Numbered from the stretch's first letter, positions 45,127 to 56,285 are shown. The stretch: DNA of 64,000 nt from Primulina eburnea (GCF_022965805.1 NC_133104.1:36128682-36192681); one strand, 5' to 3'. Numbers and translations are program-made. The notes: a model not told the origin generated them from the letters alone.

Positions 45127-45418
45127 AGTCAAGGATCTGATATAAAGCCCAACACCAAAGCATGATAGTATAATCTAAAGCCCAAGATTACTTCAGTCCA
45201 CAAAGTCTCAGTCAATATAATTAGAAAGATCTAGATGATAGATTTAACAGCTCATGAATTTGTTAAGTCGTTATAACCTCTCAACAGCTTCTACCACTTG
45301 TAAATAGTTCATTGGTTGTAGGGATATATAAACATGACTGATTGTAATTATCTTATTAGGAATGAAATGAAGTTCTTCGTTATTTCCTCAAACTTATCGT
45401 TCTTTTAGTTTACTAACT
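45127..45418 (+). repeat. Ale element 5' LTR (3' LTR at 49690-49979)
   Basis: 292 bp with 'gatataaagcccaacacc' near the start and a possible TATA (atatataaac) near 45326. It is directly followed by the primer site at 45419-45430. The 3' LTR is 290 bp; its preceding purine tract is degraded (TTGATGCGGCA). Both copies share the AG...CT ends. Confidence 0.85.
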
Positions 45419-45561
45419 TGGTATCAGAGCTACCATAACGGCAGCCACATCTCCAAATATTTCCATCTTCAGTCCAACATCTTCACCAGCGACAACTTTC
45501 CAATTATCAACCAAGCAAACCAAATAAATTCTGTAAAGTTGAGTGATGATAATTTTCTTCT

Positions 45562-46600
45562 GTGGAATCTCCAGATTCTTGCTGGTATCGTGGGTTAGGA
45601 CTAGATATTTTCATACTCAATGATCCTCCCGTTCCTCAAAAGGTTGTAATCGATGAACATGGCACCGAGATGGTAAATCCAGCTTTTATTTCTTGTTGTC
45701 GACAAGATCAATTGTTGTTCTCGTTTCTCCTTGCTTCCATGACAGAAAGTGTTCAAAGCCAAATTATCGGTTGTTTAACCTCGGTGCAGCTGTGGACGAG
45801 AGTATCATGTCTATTTGCGACAAGATCGAGGGATAAAGTCGTACAGTATAAACTTCAGCTTCAAACTCTGAAAAAGGGGAATCTCAGCATGAAGGATTAT
45901 CTGGAGAAAATGAAAAACTTCATGGATATTCTGGCAGACTGTGGACATCCCATCTCTGAGGAAGATCAAGTTCTATATGTCAGTGGAATCGGACTTGAAT
46001 ACGACTTAGTTGTAGTTCATGTTACATCTCGAGCTGAATTCCTCACAATTTATTATGTTGGAGCTCTTTTAATGGCTCATGAAGGCAGGATAGAATCATA
46101 CTCCTCTAACACCGAGAGCACAGCTCCTTCAGTGAATGCAACTACCTTCCCTTTACAAAAGAAATTTGAGTTTCCTCCTCAAACTCCTACATTCTTTCAT
46201 CGAGGTAGGGGTCGAGGGAGAAACTCTCGAGGTCGTGGTCGAGGGTGGAGCTACTCCTCTAGCCGACCAGTATGTCAAATATGTGGCATCACTGGGCATG
46301 TTGCCGAAAAGTGTCATTATCGATTTGAAAAAGAGTTTGTGCCTCTTTACGGGCAGAATGGAGGGTATAATTTTGGGTCTCCTCATAATCAATTCAGTGG
46401 TTATCACTCTACTGTGCAAAATCAGACTCGAGCACAGATTAAATACCATGTTGCAGCCTTAGCATCCACAACACCAGGCTCATCTGCCGAAGACTGGTGG
46501 TATCCCGATTCAGGAGCTTCACATCATGTTACAAATGATCTGGTAAGATTCACATGGGAAATGGAGAAGGTTTGTTCATCTCTCATATTGGACATTCCAA
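45562..46600 (+). pseudogene. Ale element Gag and protease
   Basis: Gag of the UBN2 type (PAFISCCRQDQLLFSFLLAS; VQYKLQLQTLKKG; MKDYLEKMKNFMD), an Arg/Gly-rich stretch (about 46200-46250), one CX2CX4HX4C knuckle (46273-46314) and protease DSGASHHV (Asp codon about 46507). The true start is probably upstream, since the ATG at 45562 follows a G/A-rich stretch of likely coding sequence. The frame changes near 46555 before the protease is complete. Confidence 0.8.
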
Positions 46601-49600
46601 TTTCTTATCCTCTTCATCACGTTCCTTTCTATTAAAAAATTTGTTACGAGTCCCACACATAACCAAGAATCTCTTGAGTGTCAGTAAGTTTGCACATGAC
46701 AATAGAGTCTTTTTTGAGTTTCATCCTACTATCTGTTTTGTGAAGGATCTAGCAACCAATGTGGTTCTTCTAAAAGGTACTTTGCATGAAGGATTATACA
46801 AATTTAGCTTAGAAAAGCCTGCATCCGTCTTTGGCCCTCCAGCAACTTGTCTTCACCTTAGTCCTACTTCAATAAATTTTTCAAAAGGTTCGAGTACTAT
46901 CAGCCAGCCCTCAATTCCCATCATATGGTCTTCTGGTCTTTTAAATAACTGGCACCTTAGACTAGGACACCCTAGTATGCCTGTTGTTAAGTAAATATCG
47001 ATGCATTGTAATGTTTCTATTCCAAAGAATGAATGATCAATTTTGTTCAGCTTGTCCATTGGGTAAAAGTCATCAACTACCATTCTCCCCGCCGAAAACA
47101 ACATTTTTTGAACCTCTTGAATTAATTTATTCAGATCTATGGGGACCATCTTATGAGCTCTCTCGTAATGGGTTTTGGTATTATGTCAGCTTTGTTGACG
47201 CATATAGTAGATACACTTGGATTTATTTCCTCAAACTCAAATCAAAAGTCAGCCGAGTGTTTCCTTTATTCAAATCTCAAGTTGAAACTCTATTTAACAA
47301 GAAAATTAGAACTTTACAGACAAATTCTGGGAGAGATTTTAAAGCCTTGTCATCCTTTCTTCAAAATCATGGTATAAGTCATCGATTCTCATGCCCTTAC
47401 ACATCCAAACAAAATGGTGTGGTTGAACGTAAACATAACCATATTGTAGAAATGGGGCTTACGCTTTTATCTCATGCATCTATTCCCTTGCACTTTTGGG
47501 CTGATACATTTTCCATTGCCGTTCATCTCATTAATATACTACCTATAGATGCGTTTTCTGGGGAAAAACCTCTTACTCGACTATTTAACAAAGCTCGAAA
47601 TTATTCTCATCTAAAAATTTTTGGATACTTGTGTTTCCCTTGTTTACGGCCTTATAATCATCATAAACTTGAGTTTAGGTCTACTCCTTGCACCTTCATA
47701 GGTTATATCACTCAACACAAAGGATATATATGCATGAGTTCCAATGTTCGGATATATGTCTCACGTCATGTCACCTTCGATGAGTCCTCATTTCCATTTG
47801 CTTCCTCCTTTAAAATCCATTCAAAGTTATCTGTTGAGAAGTGTCCTTCTTCATCCCTTTATTTCTGCCTAAAGTTTCTTCCTCACAGTCCTCTAATTCA
47901 TTTTCACAGTCCTCTAATTCCTTTTTAAGTCCCTCTGTTCCTACCTCTGTGTCTAGTCCATTATCAAATTCTGGTACTTCTTCTAACTCAAATCCATCTT
48001 CTGTTGTTTCTCCTTTACATTCTTCTGTTCCTTTTGAAGAGAACATATCTCTCTCCTCTCCTGTGAATACTCATCATGTGGTTACAAGGGCTAAAGCAGT
48101 TGTTTTCAAGCCAAAGGTTTTTGGTGCTTCTTTGTCTTCTTCATGTGAACCTCAGACTGTAAAAGAAGCCCAACAGCATCCGTAATGGATCAAGGCTATG
48201 AGTTCTGAATACAATGCTCTCATTCAAAACAAAACTTGGCCTTGGTTACAGCCCCAGCCAACACTCCAATCATTGGGTGTAAATGGGTGTTTAAACTCAA
48301 GACGAAACCTGATGGCTCTATTGCTCGCCACAAAGCCAGACTTGTAGCGAAAGGCTACTCACAAACACCAAGCTTAGACTACACTGAAACATTTAGCCCA
48401 GTTGCTAACCCACAACTATTCGCATTGTGTTAACTCTTGCCGTTTCTCGTGGTTGAAATACAAGCAACTAGATGTGAATAATGCTTTCTTAAATGGCTCT
48501 CTTATTGAGGTGATGTTCATGCAGCAACCACCTGGATTTGAAGTTCAAAATGATGGTACTCCTCTTGTGTGCAGGTTACACAAGGCTCTTTACAGGCGTA
48601 AACAAGCTCCCCGCGCCTGGTTCGATAAATTGCGAACTGCTCTTCAGTTTATGGGGTTTATCACATCGCGCGCTGATTCATCTTTGTTCATTAAAATTAC
48701 GTCTACATTTGTTATTTATATTCTTGTCTACGTTGATGGCATTGTCATAACAGGAAGTGATCAAGCTCAAATACAACATATTATTCATGATTTGGACGCT
48801 CAATTTTCTCTCAAAGATCTTGGAGATCTGTCATATTTTATGGGCATTGAAGTACAAAGGGATTCTAGTTGTTCACTTGTTCATTGTTTTTGTCTCAGTC
48901 TAAATACGTGCAAGATCTCCTATTGAAAACTAAGATGCATCAAGCTAATCCTTTGCCAACACCTATGTCCACGGGAGTTAAACTCTCTGTCAAGGATGTG
49001 GGATCCTTTTGAAGAAGTGACTCTATACCGAAGTACTGTTGGATCATTACAATATTTAACCATCACTCGACCAGACATTGCTTACAGTGTGAATAAAGTC
49101 TGCAAATTTATGCACTCTCCTCTTCTCACTCATTGGAAAGCTGTAAAAAGAATTCTTCGATACATCAAAGGCACATTACATCTTGGTATTATTCTGAGTT
49201 CTTCTTCTTGTCTGTCGCTCTATGGATATTGCGATGTGGACTGGGGGAATGACCCCGATGATCGACGTTCAATCTCGGGTTTCTGTTGGTTTCTAGGTAA
49301 TTCGCCAATAGCTTGGAGCTCAAAGAAACAACATATTGTTTCTCGATCCAGTACTGAAGCTGAATATCGAAGTTTGGCTAATGTGGCCTCTTAATTATTG
49401 TGATTCAATCCTTGTTAAAAGAACTTCAAGTGCAGCAGCTTAGAGTTCCTGTTTTATGGTGTGATAACATGAGTACTAAGCTAGTTCTTCACTCTAGAAC
49501 TAAACATCTTGAGTTAGATCTTCATTTTGTTCGAGAGAAAGTGTTGTCGAAGCAGCTTAATGTTCAATATGTTCCTTCGTTTGATCAAGTCGCAGATGCT

Positions 49601-49708
49601 CTTACCAAACCGTTGTCTGCTCATGTGTTTACTCGATTTTGTGACAAGCTTAGTGTTGTTCTTCGACCTCCACTCAGCTTGATGCGGCAAGCCAAGGATC
49701 TGATATAA
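46554..49708 (+). pseudogene. Ale element integrase, reverse transcriptase and RNase H, broken
   Basis: Spread over several frames. Integrase: LRLGHPS (about 46955), CSACPLGKSH (about 47048), first Asp in IYSDLWGP; the second catalytic Asp is replaced by Asn (LQTNSGRDF, about 47315), and Glu is kept (QNGVVERKH). Reverse transcriptase: LDVNNAFLNG (about 48470); the catalytic box reads YVDG instead of YVDD (about 48729). RNase H: STEAEYRSLA (about 49350), WCDNMST, SRTKHLELDLHFVRE, ADALTKPL. Frame changes occur near 47928, 48185, 48430, 48925 and 49395. Inactive. Confidence 0.87.
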
Positions 49709-50276
49709 AGCCCAACACCAAAGCATGATAGTATAATCTAAAGCCCAAGATTTCTTCAGTCCACAAAGTCTCAGCCCATATAATTAAAAAGATATAGAGG
49801 ATAGATTTAACAGACCATGAATTTGTTAAGTTGTATAACCTCTCAACAGCTTCTACCACTTGTAAATAGTTCATTGGTTGTAGGGATCTATAAAATGACT
49901 GATTGTAATTATCTTATTAGGAATGAAATGAAGTTCTTCGTTATTTCCTCAAACTTACTGTTCTTTTAGTTTCCTAACTGTGCAAAAAGTTTTCCATATG
50001 TCAATGCTCATGAAATAAATTATAAATCTGTCTTAAGTGATGAAATTTTAACCATTACAGATAACGTCAAATCTATCATGCAATATAAAATAGTGTAGAT
50101 TGATGCTCGACAAGAGATTAAGTTAAGGGACAAAACAATTTAGATGGCCAAAGTAGTGGTTGAATCATTCGGATAAATAGGATACTTAGGAGACTGGAAC
50201 CAAAATACACAAACAGTCACCAAAAACTATTAGGTAAGTCGAATTTCAATGACAAAATTGTTTTAAGGGGATATGG

Positions 50277-51594
50277 TTTAATGCCCAAAAAATGGTTTAT
50301 GAATGCCACTAGCATAATATTTGATCTTATGTGTTATTTAATTCATTCCATAAATTTTATTTTTTTAGTTTAAGTTAAAATGCAAAAATTCACTAACAAA
50401 TTTTTAAAGGAAAATTCTTTGAAATTTAGGTGAAGCGGGCTGGAGACGAAAACCGTGGAATGGTAAAAGTTAAATTATGCCTTTTAATTGAGAAATTTAA
50501 ATAGGATTTACGGGGCAATTTATGAATTTTTTCAAAAGATAGTTGTTTAAAGTATTAATTTCATATGGTTGAATGTCTTTTTAAAATGCGTGCAAATTTT
50601 TTTAAGATATGTATAATCGTTGTATAAAATGATAAATTTGTTGAGTCTTTAAACTCATTAAGTTTTATTGGTGCAGATAAAGATGAGTAAAGAAGGGGTG
50701 GATGTTTTAAGAGTCATAACTAGTATCACCATGTAGTTACCTGAGCGTGTTGTCTATTTTTACAAAATATTCATACATCAAATTTAATGCGCAAAAAGAT
50801 TATATGAACATGATATTTGATATCACCTCAAAAACACAATCATATATATATATAACTCTTGAATATGTTGGGCAAAGTGCTACATGACGAGAGTCACCTT
50901 TTGAACCTATAGGAGACACCTCTAGATTCTCAGCATTGGTGGATCGATGGGTCAAGCATCGACGAGGACGTCGTGTTCTGAAATATGGGTGATTGTGATA
51001 CTTTTTGTCCCACATGTTAAAAATTAAATATTTAAAATAAGTTTTAATGTGCTACAATGAATTTTTATAGCAACTTGAGTTAATCATTTTCATAAAACGG
51101 TGACGGATACGAAGTAGTTGCTATAGAGACCCATTATCCAGTCACGTAGGCGCAGACCCGAGCTCGGGACATGATAAATCAATAACTATGTGTATGTTCC
51201 AAAGTATCATAACTCATCTTAAGAAAATAACTGCCAACCGCATTCCACCATGCTCCATATAGCTTTTTTCAAAATAAATTTTTACCTTAAATAAAAAAGT
51301 AAATAAATATTAATTAATTGATCGTGAAACCTTAAATATTTTGATCATAAGACTCATAAATATTTAATTGTGAAATATTTGATTTTAAGATATCTGATAT
51401 TTGAGAAGATGAATATTTACATTTTTGATTGAGAAATATCTTTTAACTACTTTGATTGCCATAAACTGGTATTGTGATCATGTCTACCTCCCAAATGTAC
51501 AGAAGTTGTCTCCTAATTTCAAGAAAATAAAAATTTGAAAAAAAAAAAAGAAGCAATCGAGATTCCAGAAAAAAAAATCTCGCTAGGAGTTGCG
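50277..51594 (+). mobile_element. Probable 3' LTR relic of the chromovirus, no gene
   Basis: Begins TTTAATGCCC right after the polypurine tract at 50261-50270, close to the TGTAATGCCC start of LTR-B. Contains 'gacgaggacgtcgtgttctg' (about 50965) and 'cccgagctcgggac' (about 51157), typical promoter-proximal LTR words. The right end is not defined; it must stop before the CNX1-like exon at 51595. Confidence 0.4.
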
Positions 51595-51800
51595 ATGAAT
51601 TGTGACCGTGTTCGTAAAATGATATCTGTGTAGGAGGCCCTTGAAACAGTTCTTAGTGTTGCTAAAAGGATGCCTCATGTGACGTTACCCATCCATGAGT
51701 CGTTGGCCAAAATCTTAGCACGGGACGTCACGCCTGGCGATCCCTTTCCTCCTTACCGGGCTTCTATCAAGGACAGTTTCTGTCTATATGGTTTTTTTCC

Positions 51801-52109
51801 TGATACCCCGTGGATGGGCCCCAAGCCCAAATGAAAGACAAGCCCATCAAGGGCTCAGGTATTCTCCTATAAATACCAGGTTTGAGCGTATGATTATTCA
51901 ATTCAATATTGTTTTCAGCAGCACCCTTAGCTGCTCCCCCCATATAACCTCAGTCACTGACTTGAGCGTCGGAGGGGCTACGCCAGGACACCCTCCTGGC
52001 CCCCTCTTAACGGTCTTTTTCTTGATTTCAGGCTCAGGGTCATCTTAAAGCCCACGTCTGAACTAGTGACGCTCGTTGGGATCGGACCCTAGATTTCCCG
52101 TGAGTATCA
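51801..52109 (+). repeat. TR-GAG 5' LTR (3' LTR at 57220-57528)
   Basis: 309 bp, TGATACCCCG...GAGTATCA; the first and last six bases (TGATAC / GTATCA) are complementary. TATA box CTATAAATAC near 51869. The 3' LTR has the same length; the only difference noticed is C/T within GCTGCTCCCC near 51936 / 57355. Confidence 0.95.
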
Positions 52110-52111
52110 CT

Positions 52112-52129
52112 TGGCGCCGTCTGTGGGAA
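52112..52129 (+). promoter_or_regulatory. Primer binding site, Tat/Ogre type (TR-GAG)
   Basis: TGGCGCCGTCTGTGGGAA two bases after the LTR; this sequence is the usual primer site of plant Tat/Ogre elements, reported as matching tRNA-Arg. Confidence 0.8.
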
Positions 52130-52149
52130 ATTTGAGTTGAGACGTAGAT

Positions 52150-55026
52150 ATGGTAGGTAAGAGAGGGAGTAGAAGAGCTACCTCAGCATCATCACGTCCT
52201 CGGAGGGGACCTGAACCATCTCGTGCTGAGACAATACAGGAACAATTGCATCTTGAGACGAGACAGGAGCAACCTCGTCAAGAGACAAGAACCGAGCAGC
52301 CCTTTCACGAGACAAGGGTCGAGCAACCCCGTCCCAATGAGAATGTGGGGAACTTGACCCTAGAACATTTGGGTCAATTTATCACCCAGACAGTGGATGA
52401 GGCCATGAAGAGGAATCAAGAGTCTATGTTTGCAGAAGATCAGGCCGCTCGCCAGGAGCGAGAGGAGAATATGGAGGGAAGTCAGAGTAGGGTGGAGGAG
52501 ACGCGATCCCGCCCAAGTGAGGAGAATCTGGAGATGGAAGAGATGTGGAGGGAGATACGGACGCTGAGGCAGCAATTGGGAAACAGAGCTGCAGCCCCCA
52601 AGAAAGGAAGTCATTTTTCCCTCGCCATTTTGAAAGAGGGACTTCCTCCAAATTTCCGACAGTCAAACGTTGGAGAATATGATGGACATACAGACCCCGA
52701 AGAACACTTGGGGAGATTTGAGAATGCGGCTCTGTTGCACCAGTATTCAGATGAGGTCAGGTGCAGGGTTTTTCTGGGCACGTTGGTGAGGTCAGCCCAG
52801 CAATGGTTTAACACTTTGCAGCCCAGCTCTATACGTTCTTTTGAGGACTTCTCAGCTGCCTTCTTGCACCGATTTGCTAGCAGCAAGAAATACCAAAAAA
52901 ACTATTTGAGCCTGTTTGTGGTGAAACAACAAGAAGCTGAAACTTTGCGAGAGTTTGTTCAGCGTTTCAACAACGTAGCATTGGAGATACCAGCGGCCAC
53001 TCCTGACATCATGATAAGTGCCTTTACCCAGGGACTTAGAGGAGGAGAATTTTTCAAATCGCTTGTCAAGAAACCTCCGTCGAGCTATGATGATTTGTTA
53101 GTTCGGGCGGAAAAATATGTAAATCTAGAGGATGCCCAGCGGCACAAGAGGATGGAGCAGCGGCCCGGGGGAGGAAGAGTTGAGGGAGTAGAGAGAGGAG
53201 GAAGGAAGAGGGGTGCTGGTGAAAGGGAGGAGGATAGAACTAGAGGTAGAGGACGGTTCTCATCTCATGTTCATCTGGATAGAAGTCATGACAAGGTGAT
53301 GGAGGTGGGAGAGTCCGAGGGGAGGGGGGAGAAGTCGCAAAGGATTGAGAGCAGGGCTAGATTGCCTTCGCGGGACAGACGAGAAGGATCCGCATCCGGG
53401 AGTCGACCGAGGTCTCGCCTGTCCCCTAGACGTGGTCAAGGTCCTCCATGGGTACATCAGAGGATCGAGGAGTCAAGGAGAGAAAGTCGAGGCCAGGATG
53501 TCCCTCGAGAGCACGCAGAACCGAGGAGAAGAATGAACGAGGATAACCACCCTACGAGAGGAATGATTCATATGATCTCGGGGGGTGCTTGTAGTATCCC
53601 GATGCCTAATTTGAGTTAATTATTGGATTAATTATATTTCGGTGAGATCGGAAGGACCGAACCGGGTTCGGATCGTCCGAATAGGGTTCGGATCGTCCGA
53701 AGAGGGTTCGGATCGTCCGAAGACAGGTGGCTGGACACGTGGAAGACATGCAGAGTTCGGATCGTCCGATCAGGGTTCGGATCGTCCGAAGACAGGTGTC
53801 TGGACACGTGGAAGACATGCAGGATTCGGATCGTCCGATAAGGGTTCGGAAGGTCCGAAGGGTACAGGGTTCGGATCGTCCGAAGTGGATCGGATCGTCC
53901 GAAGAGGATCGGATCGTCCGATCGTTGTCTATAAATAGAGGCGCGAGGCTTCACTTTTTACTCGCCAATTCCGAGTGTTCCAGAGCGTTTTAGTCGTTTC
54001 TGATGGGTTTCTAGCCTTTTCCCGAGGTTTAGGCACTAGCGGGGAGCTACTGGTTTTGTAGCGGAGCTGTGCTCTAGTTGGGAGCTAGCGGCATCAGTGG
54101 GCTGACTACGGACGCAGGCTTGATTCTAGGGCTGATTTCTAGGATCTACTGGTTTGAGGTCTCAGATTGGACGGTTCAGGAGGGAGTGGACAGGGAGCTG
54201 GCAGAGGTTGACTTGTAGTTATTGGTATTTGTTCTTGGAATTTAGTTCAATTTGGTTGTTTAAGTATTTGTACTTACAGATTCGATTGGGTTGTATTACT
54301 GTTTTTCCGCTGTTTTACCTGATTCAGTTTTAATGTTAATTTTGCATGCTTAAGTTCTGATTAGTAGGTGATTCTGGAACGGGTCACTACAGTGCTACTG
54401 ATGGAGACTCTGGGCGAGCTGGGAAAGCACGTGGCAGAAGGTTGGAGAACTTTGAGATATATAGGGGTGCAGACTTACCACAAGACACTGTCATCAGTTT
54501 TGGGCCGGAAGAACTTCGAGGCATCATGGCTCCTCATAACGATGCCTTGGTGGTGACGGCCACAATTGCCAATTGTGATGTGGCAAAGATATTTGTTGAT
54601 AATGGAAGCTCCGTGAACGTCTTGTTCAAGAGCACGTTGGATCAAATGAAGGTGGAAGGATTTGAGTTTGAGCCGGTCTCCACCCCGTTGTATGGGATTG
54701 CAGGACACGCCATCCCACCTTTGGGTCAGATTGTGCTTCCCCTATCCTTGGGAACTGATCCTCGGCGGGCAACAAAAATGATAGCGTTCACCGTGGTGGA
54801 TACCCTTTCAGAGTATAATGGAATTCTGGGGCGACCAGCTCTAAAGGATTTCAAAGCTGTAGCGTCCACATATCATCAAAAGTTGAAGTTTCCTGTAGGG
54901 AAGGAGGTTGGAGCCTTATGCGGGGACCAGATGGTCGCGCGTCGGTGTTATGAGGGGATAGTGAAAGAAGAGGGGAAGAAAGCGAGTGTGGAGCTTAACA
55001 TGATTAGGAAAGGAAGAAATGAGTAA
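52150..55026 (+). CDS. TR-GAG Gag-protease, one frame interrupted by LTR-C
   Basis: ATG at 52150. N-terminus charged and Glu/Arg/Gln-rich; a Retrotrans_gag domain at about residues 165-300 (EYDGHTDPEEHLGRFEN; AQQWFNTLQP; FSAAFLHRFASSKKYQ; LREFVQRFNN); then an Arg/Gly/Ser-rich nucleic-acid-binding-like tail without a zinc knuckle. LTR-C interrupts at 53590-54391; the insertion plus duplicated GTGCT is 807 bp, a multiple of three, and the frame continues at 54397 through an aspartic protease (VDNGSSVNVLF, about 54597) to the stop at 55024-55026. Without the insert it would be one open frame of 690 codons. LTR-C itself brings stops, so the present copy makes only a truncated Gag. Confidence 0.88.
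53646..53922 (+). repeat. Eleven-site TTCGGA-TCG-TCCGAA array upstream of the LTR-C TATA box
   Basis: Sites start at about 53646, 53666, 53686, 53706, then 53755, 53775, then 53824, 53844, then 53869, 53888 and 53907. Within blocks spacing is 19-20 bp. Blocks are separated by a repeated spacer containing GGACACGTGGAAGACATGC (a CACGTG G-box), at about 53732 and 53792. The first and eighth sites are variants (GGAAGG centre). Confidence 0.93.
53930..53937 (+). promoter_or_regulatory. TATA box of LTR-C
   Basis: TATAAATA only a few bases after the last array site; a leader follows. Good match to the plant TATA consensus. Confidence 0.8.
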
Positions 55027-55249
55027 CTTTGTCCTGGGGAGGTACAAGAGGAGCAAATATGAAAGTTGGAGAATGCGCTGGGCCAGGGTCTAAAGAGGCT
55101 CAGGAACGCTTGCCGCCTTAGAGAATATTAATCTTGACTTGAATTTTGATGTATTTCGTTTATGAATTTGTCTTATTTATCCGTTGGAATTCAATAAAAT
55201 CAGGTTCCTCTTTTCAGTTCATGAATGTTGTTGTATTACGAGAGGGAAG
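55027..55249 (+). other. TR-GAG 3' untranslated start, possible polyadenylation region
   Basis: After the Gag-protease stop: 'gaatattaatcttgacttg', then TTCAATAAAATCAGG near 55190, a plausible polyadenylation signal (AATAAA), then the repeat array. No RT homology appears here, where an autonomous Tat element would carry pol. Confidence 0.55.
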
Positions 55250-56285
55250 GAGAAAAAATTTATTTTCCTACTAAGGCATCGCCTGGTAGAGGAGCAGAGG
55301 GCAGGAGAGAAATTTTATTTTCCTACTAAGGCATCGCCTGGTAGAGGAGAAGAGTGAAGGATAAAAATTTTATTTTCCTGCTAAGGCCCGGCTTAGCAGA
55401 GGAGTTAGAGGGTGGAGGTGTTGAATTTCTATTTTCTTGCTAAGGTATCACCTAGCAGAGGAGTTAGAGGGTGGAGGTGTTGAAATTTTATTTTCCTGCT
55501 AAGGTATCACCTAGCAGAGGAGTTAGAGGGTCGAGGTGTTGAATTGCTATTTTCCTGCTAAGGCCCGGCTTAGCAGAGGAGTTAGAGGGTGGAGGTGTTG
55601 AATTTCTATTTTCCTGCTAAGGTATCACCTAGCAGAGGATTAGCGAGTGGAGGTGTTGAATTTCTATTTTCCTGCTAAGGCCCGGCTTAGCAGAGGAGTT
55701 AGAGGGTGGAGGTATTGAATTCCTCTTTTCCTGCTATGGCGTCACCTAGCAGAGGAGTTAGAGGGTGGAGATGTTGATTTTTTATTTTCCTGCTAAGGCC
55801 CGGTTTAGCAGAGGAGTTAGAGGATGAAGGTGTTGATTTTATCTTCTTGCTAAGACATCGCCTAGCAGAAGGGTTAGAGGGTGGGCGCGTTGAATTTTAT
55901 TTACCTGCTAAGGCATCGCCTAGCAAAGGAGTTAGAGGGTGGGCGCGTTGAATTTATTTTCCTGCTAAGGCATCGCCTAGCAGAGGAGTTAGAGGGTGGG
56001 CGCGTTGAATTTTATTTTCCTGCTAAGGCCCGGCTTGGCAGAGGAGTTAGAGGGTGGGCGCGTTGAATTTTATCTTCCTGCTATGGCGTCACCTAGCAGA
56101 GGTGTTAGATGGTGGAGATGTTGAGTTTTATCTTCCTGCTATGACGTCACCTAGCAGAGGTGTTAGAGGGTGGAGATGTTGAGTTTTTATTTTCCTGCTA
56201 AGACCCGGCTTAGCAGAAGAGTTAGAGGGTGGAGGTGAAGAATTAAATTTTCCTGCTAAGGCATCGCCTAGCAGAGTAGCAGAGT
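55250..56285 (+). repeat. Tandem array of about 18 hairpin units, period about 58 bp
   Basis: Each unit has TTTTCCTGCTAAGGC...GCCTAGCAGAGG, then GAGTTAGAGGGTGGAGGTG and TTGAATTT. The inner part is self-complementary in three alternating forms: CTGCTAAGGC-ATC-GCCTAGCAG; CTGCTAAGGC-CC-GGCTTAGCAG; CTGCTATGGC-GTC-ACCTAGCAG. The first units (55262-55340) have GGTAGAGG ends. Tandem repeats in the 3' untranslated part are a known feature of Tat/Ogre elements. Confidence 0.9.

Larger units (their letters stand above)
45127..49979 (+). mobile_element. Ale-type Ty1/copia element, inactive, AG...CT termini
   Basis: 4,853 bp between GTGCA duplications (45122-45126 and 49980-49984). LTRs 45127-45418 (292 bp) and 49690-49979 (290 bp) begin AGTCAAGG / AGCCAAGG and end CTAACT. 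The primer site TGGTATCAGAGC starts at 45419. LTRs differ by about 5-6% by eye, older than the Sirevirus. Gag and pol carry frameshifts and active-site changes. The compact size and single Gag-Pol layout fit the Ale (Retrofit/AtRE1-like) lineage. Confidence 0.87.
44990..50290 (+). pseudogene. Relic chromovirus-type gypsy integrase C-terminus, split by the Ale element
   Basis: Left piece about 45040-45126 reads IGPFKIVGRLETLDYRVVLPP; the right piece from 49985 continues KVFHMSMLMK, then decays through 'ILDRK'-like sequence to about 50180. Near 50235-50270 'aagtcgaatttcaatgacaaa' and TTTTAAGGGG match the usual end of gypsy chromoviruses (frame end, then polypurine tract). The Ale copia element sits between the duplicated GTGCA. 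What precedes 45040 is too decayed to assign. Confidence 0.7.
53590..54391 (+). mobile_element. LTR-C: 802-bp solo LTR inside the TR-GAG gag frame
   Basis: TGTAGTATCCCGATG...GGGTCACTACA, flanked by GTGCT (53585-53589 and 54392-54396). In order it has an eleven-site TTCGGATCGTCCGAA array (53646-53922), a TATA box (53930), then a leader with GGGAGCTA and GCTGATTTCTAGG words. No coding capacity. Because its host element is itself very young, this is among the latest insertions in the window. The TGTARYRYCCC-like start resembles LTR-A and LTR-B. Confidence 0.9.
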
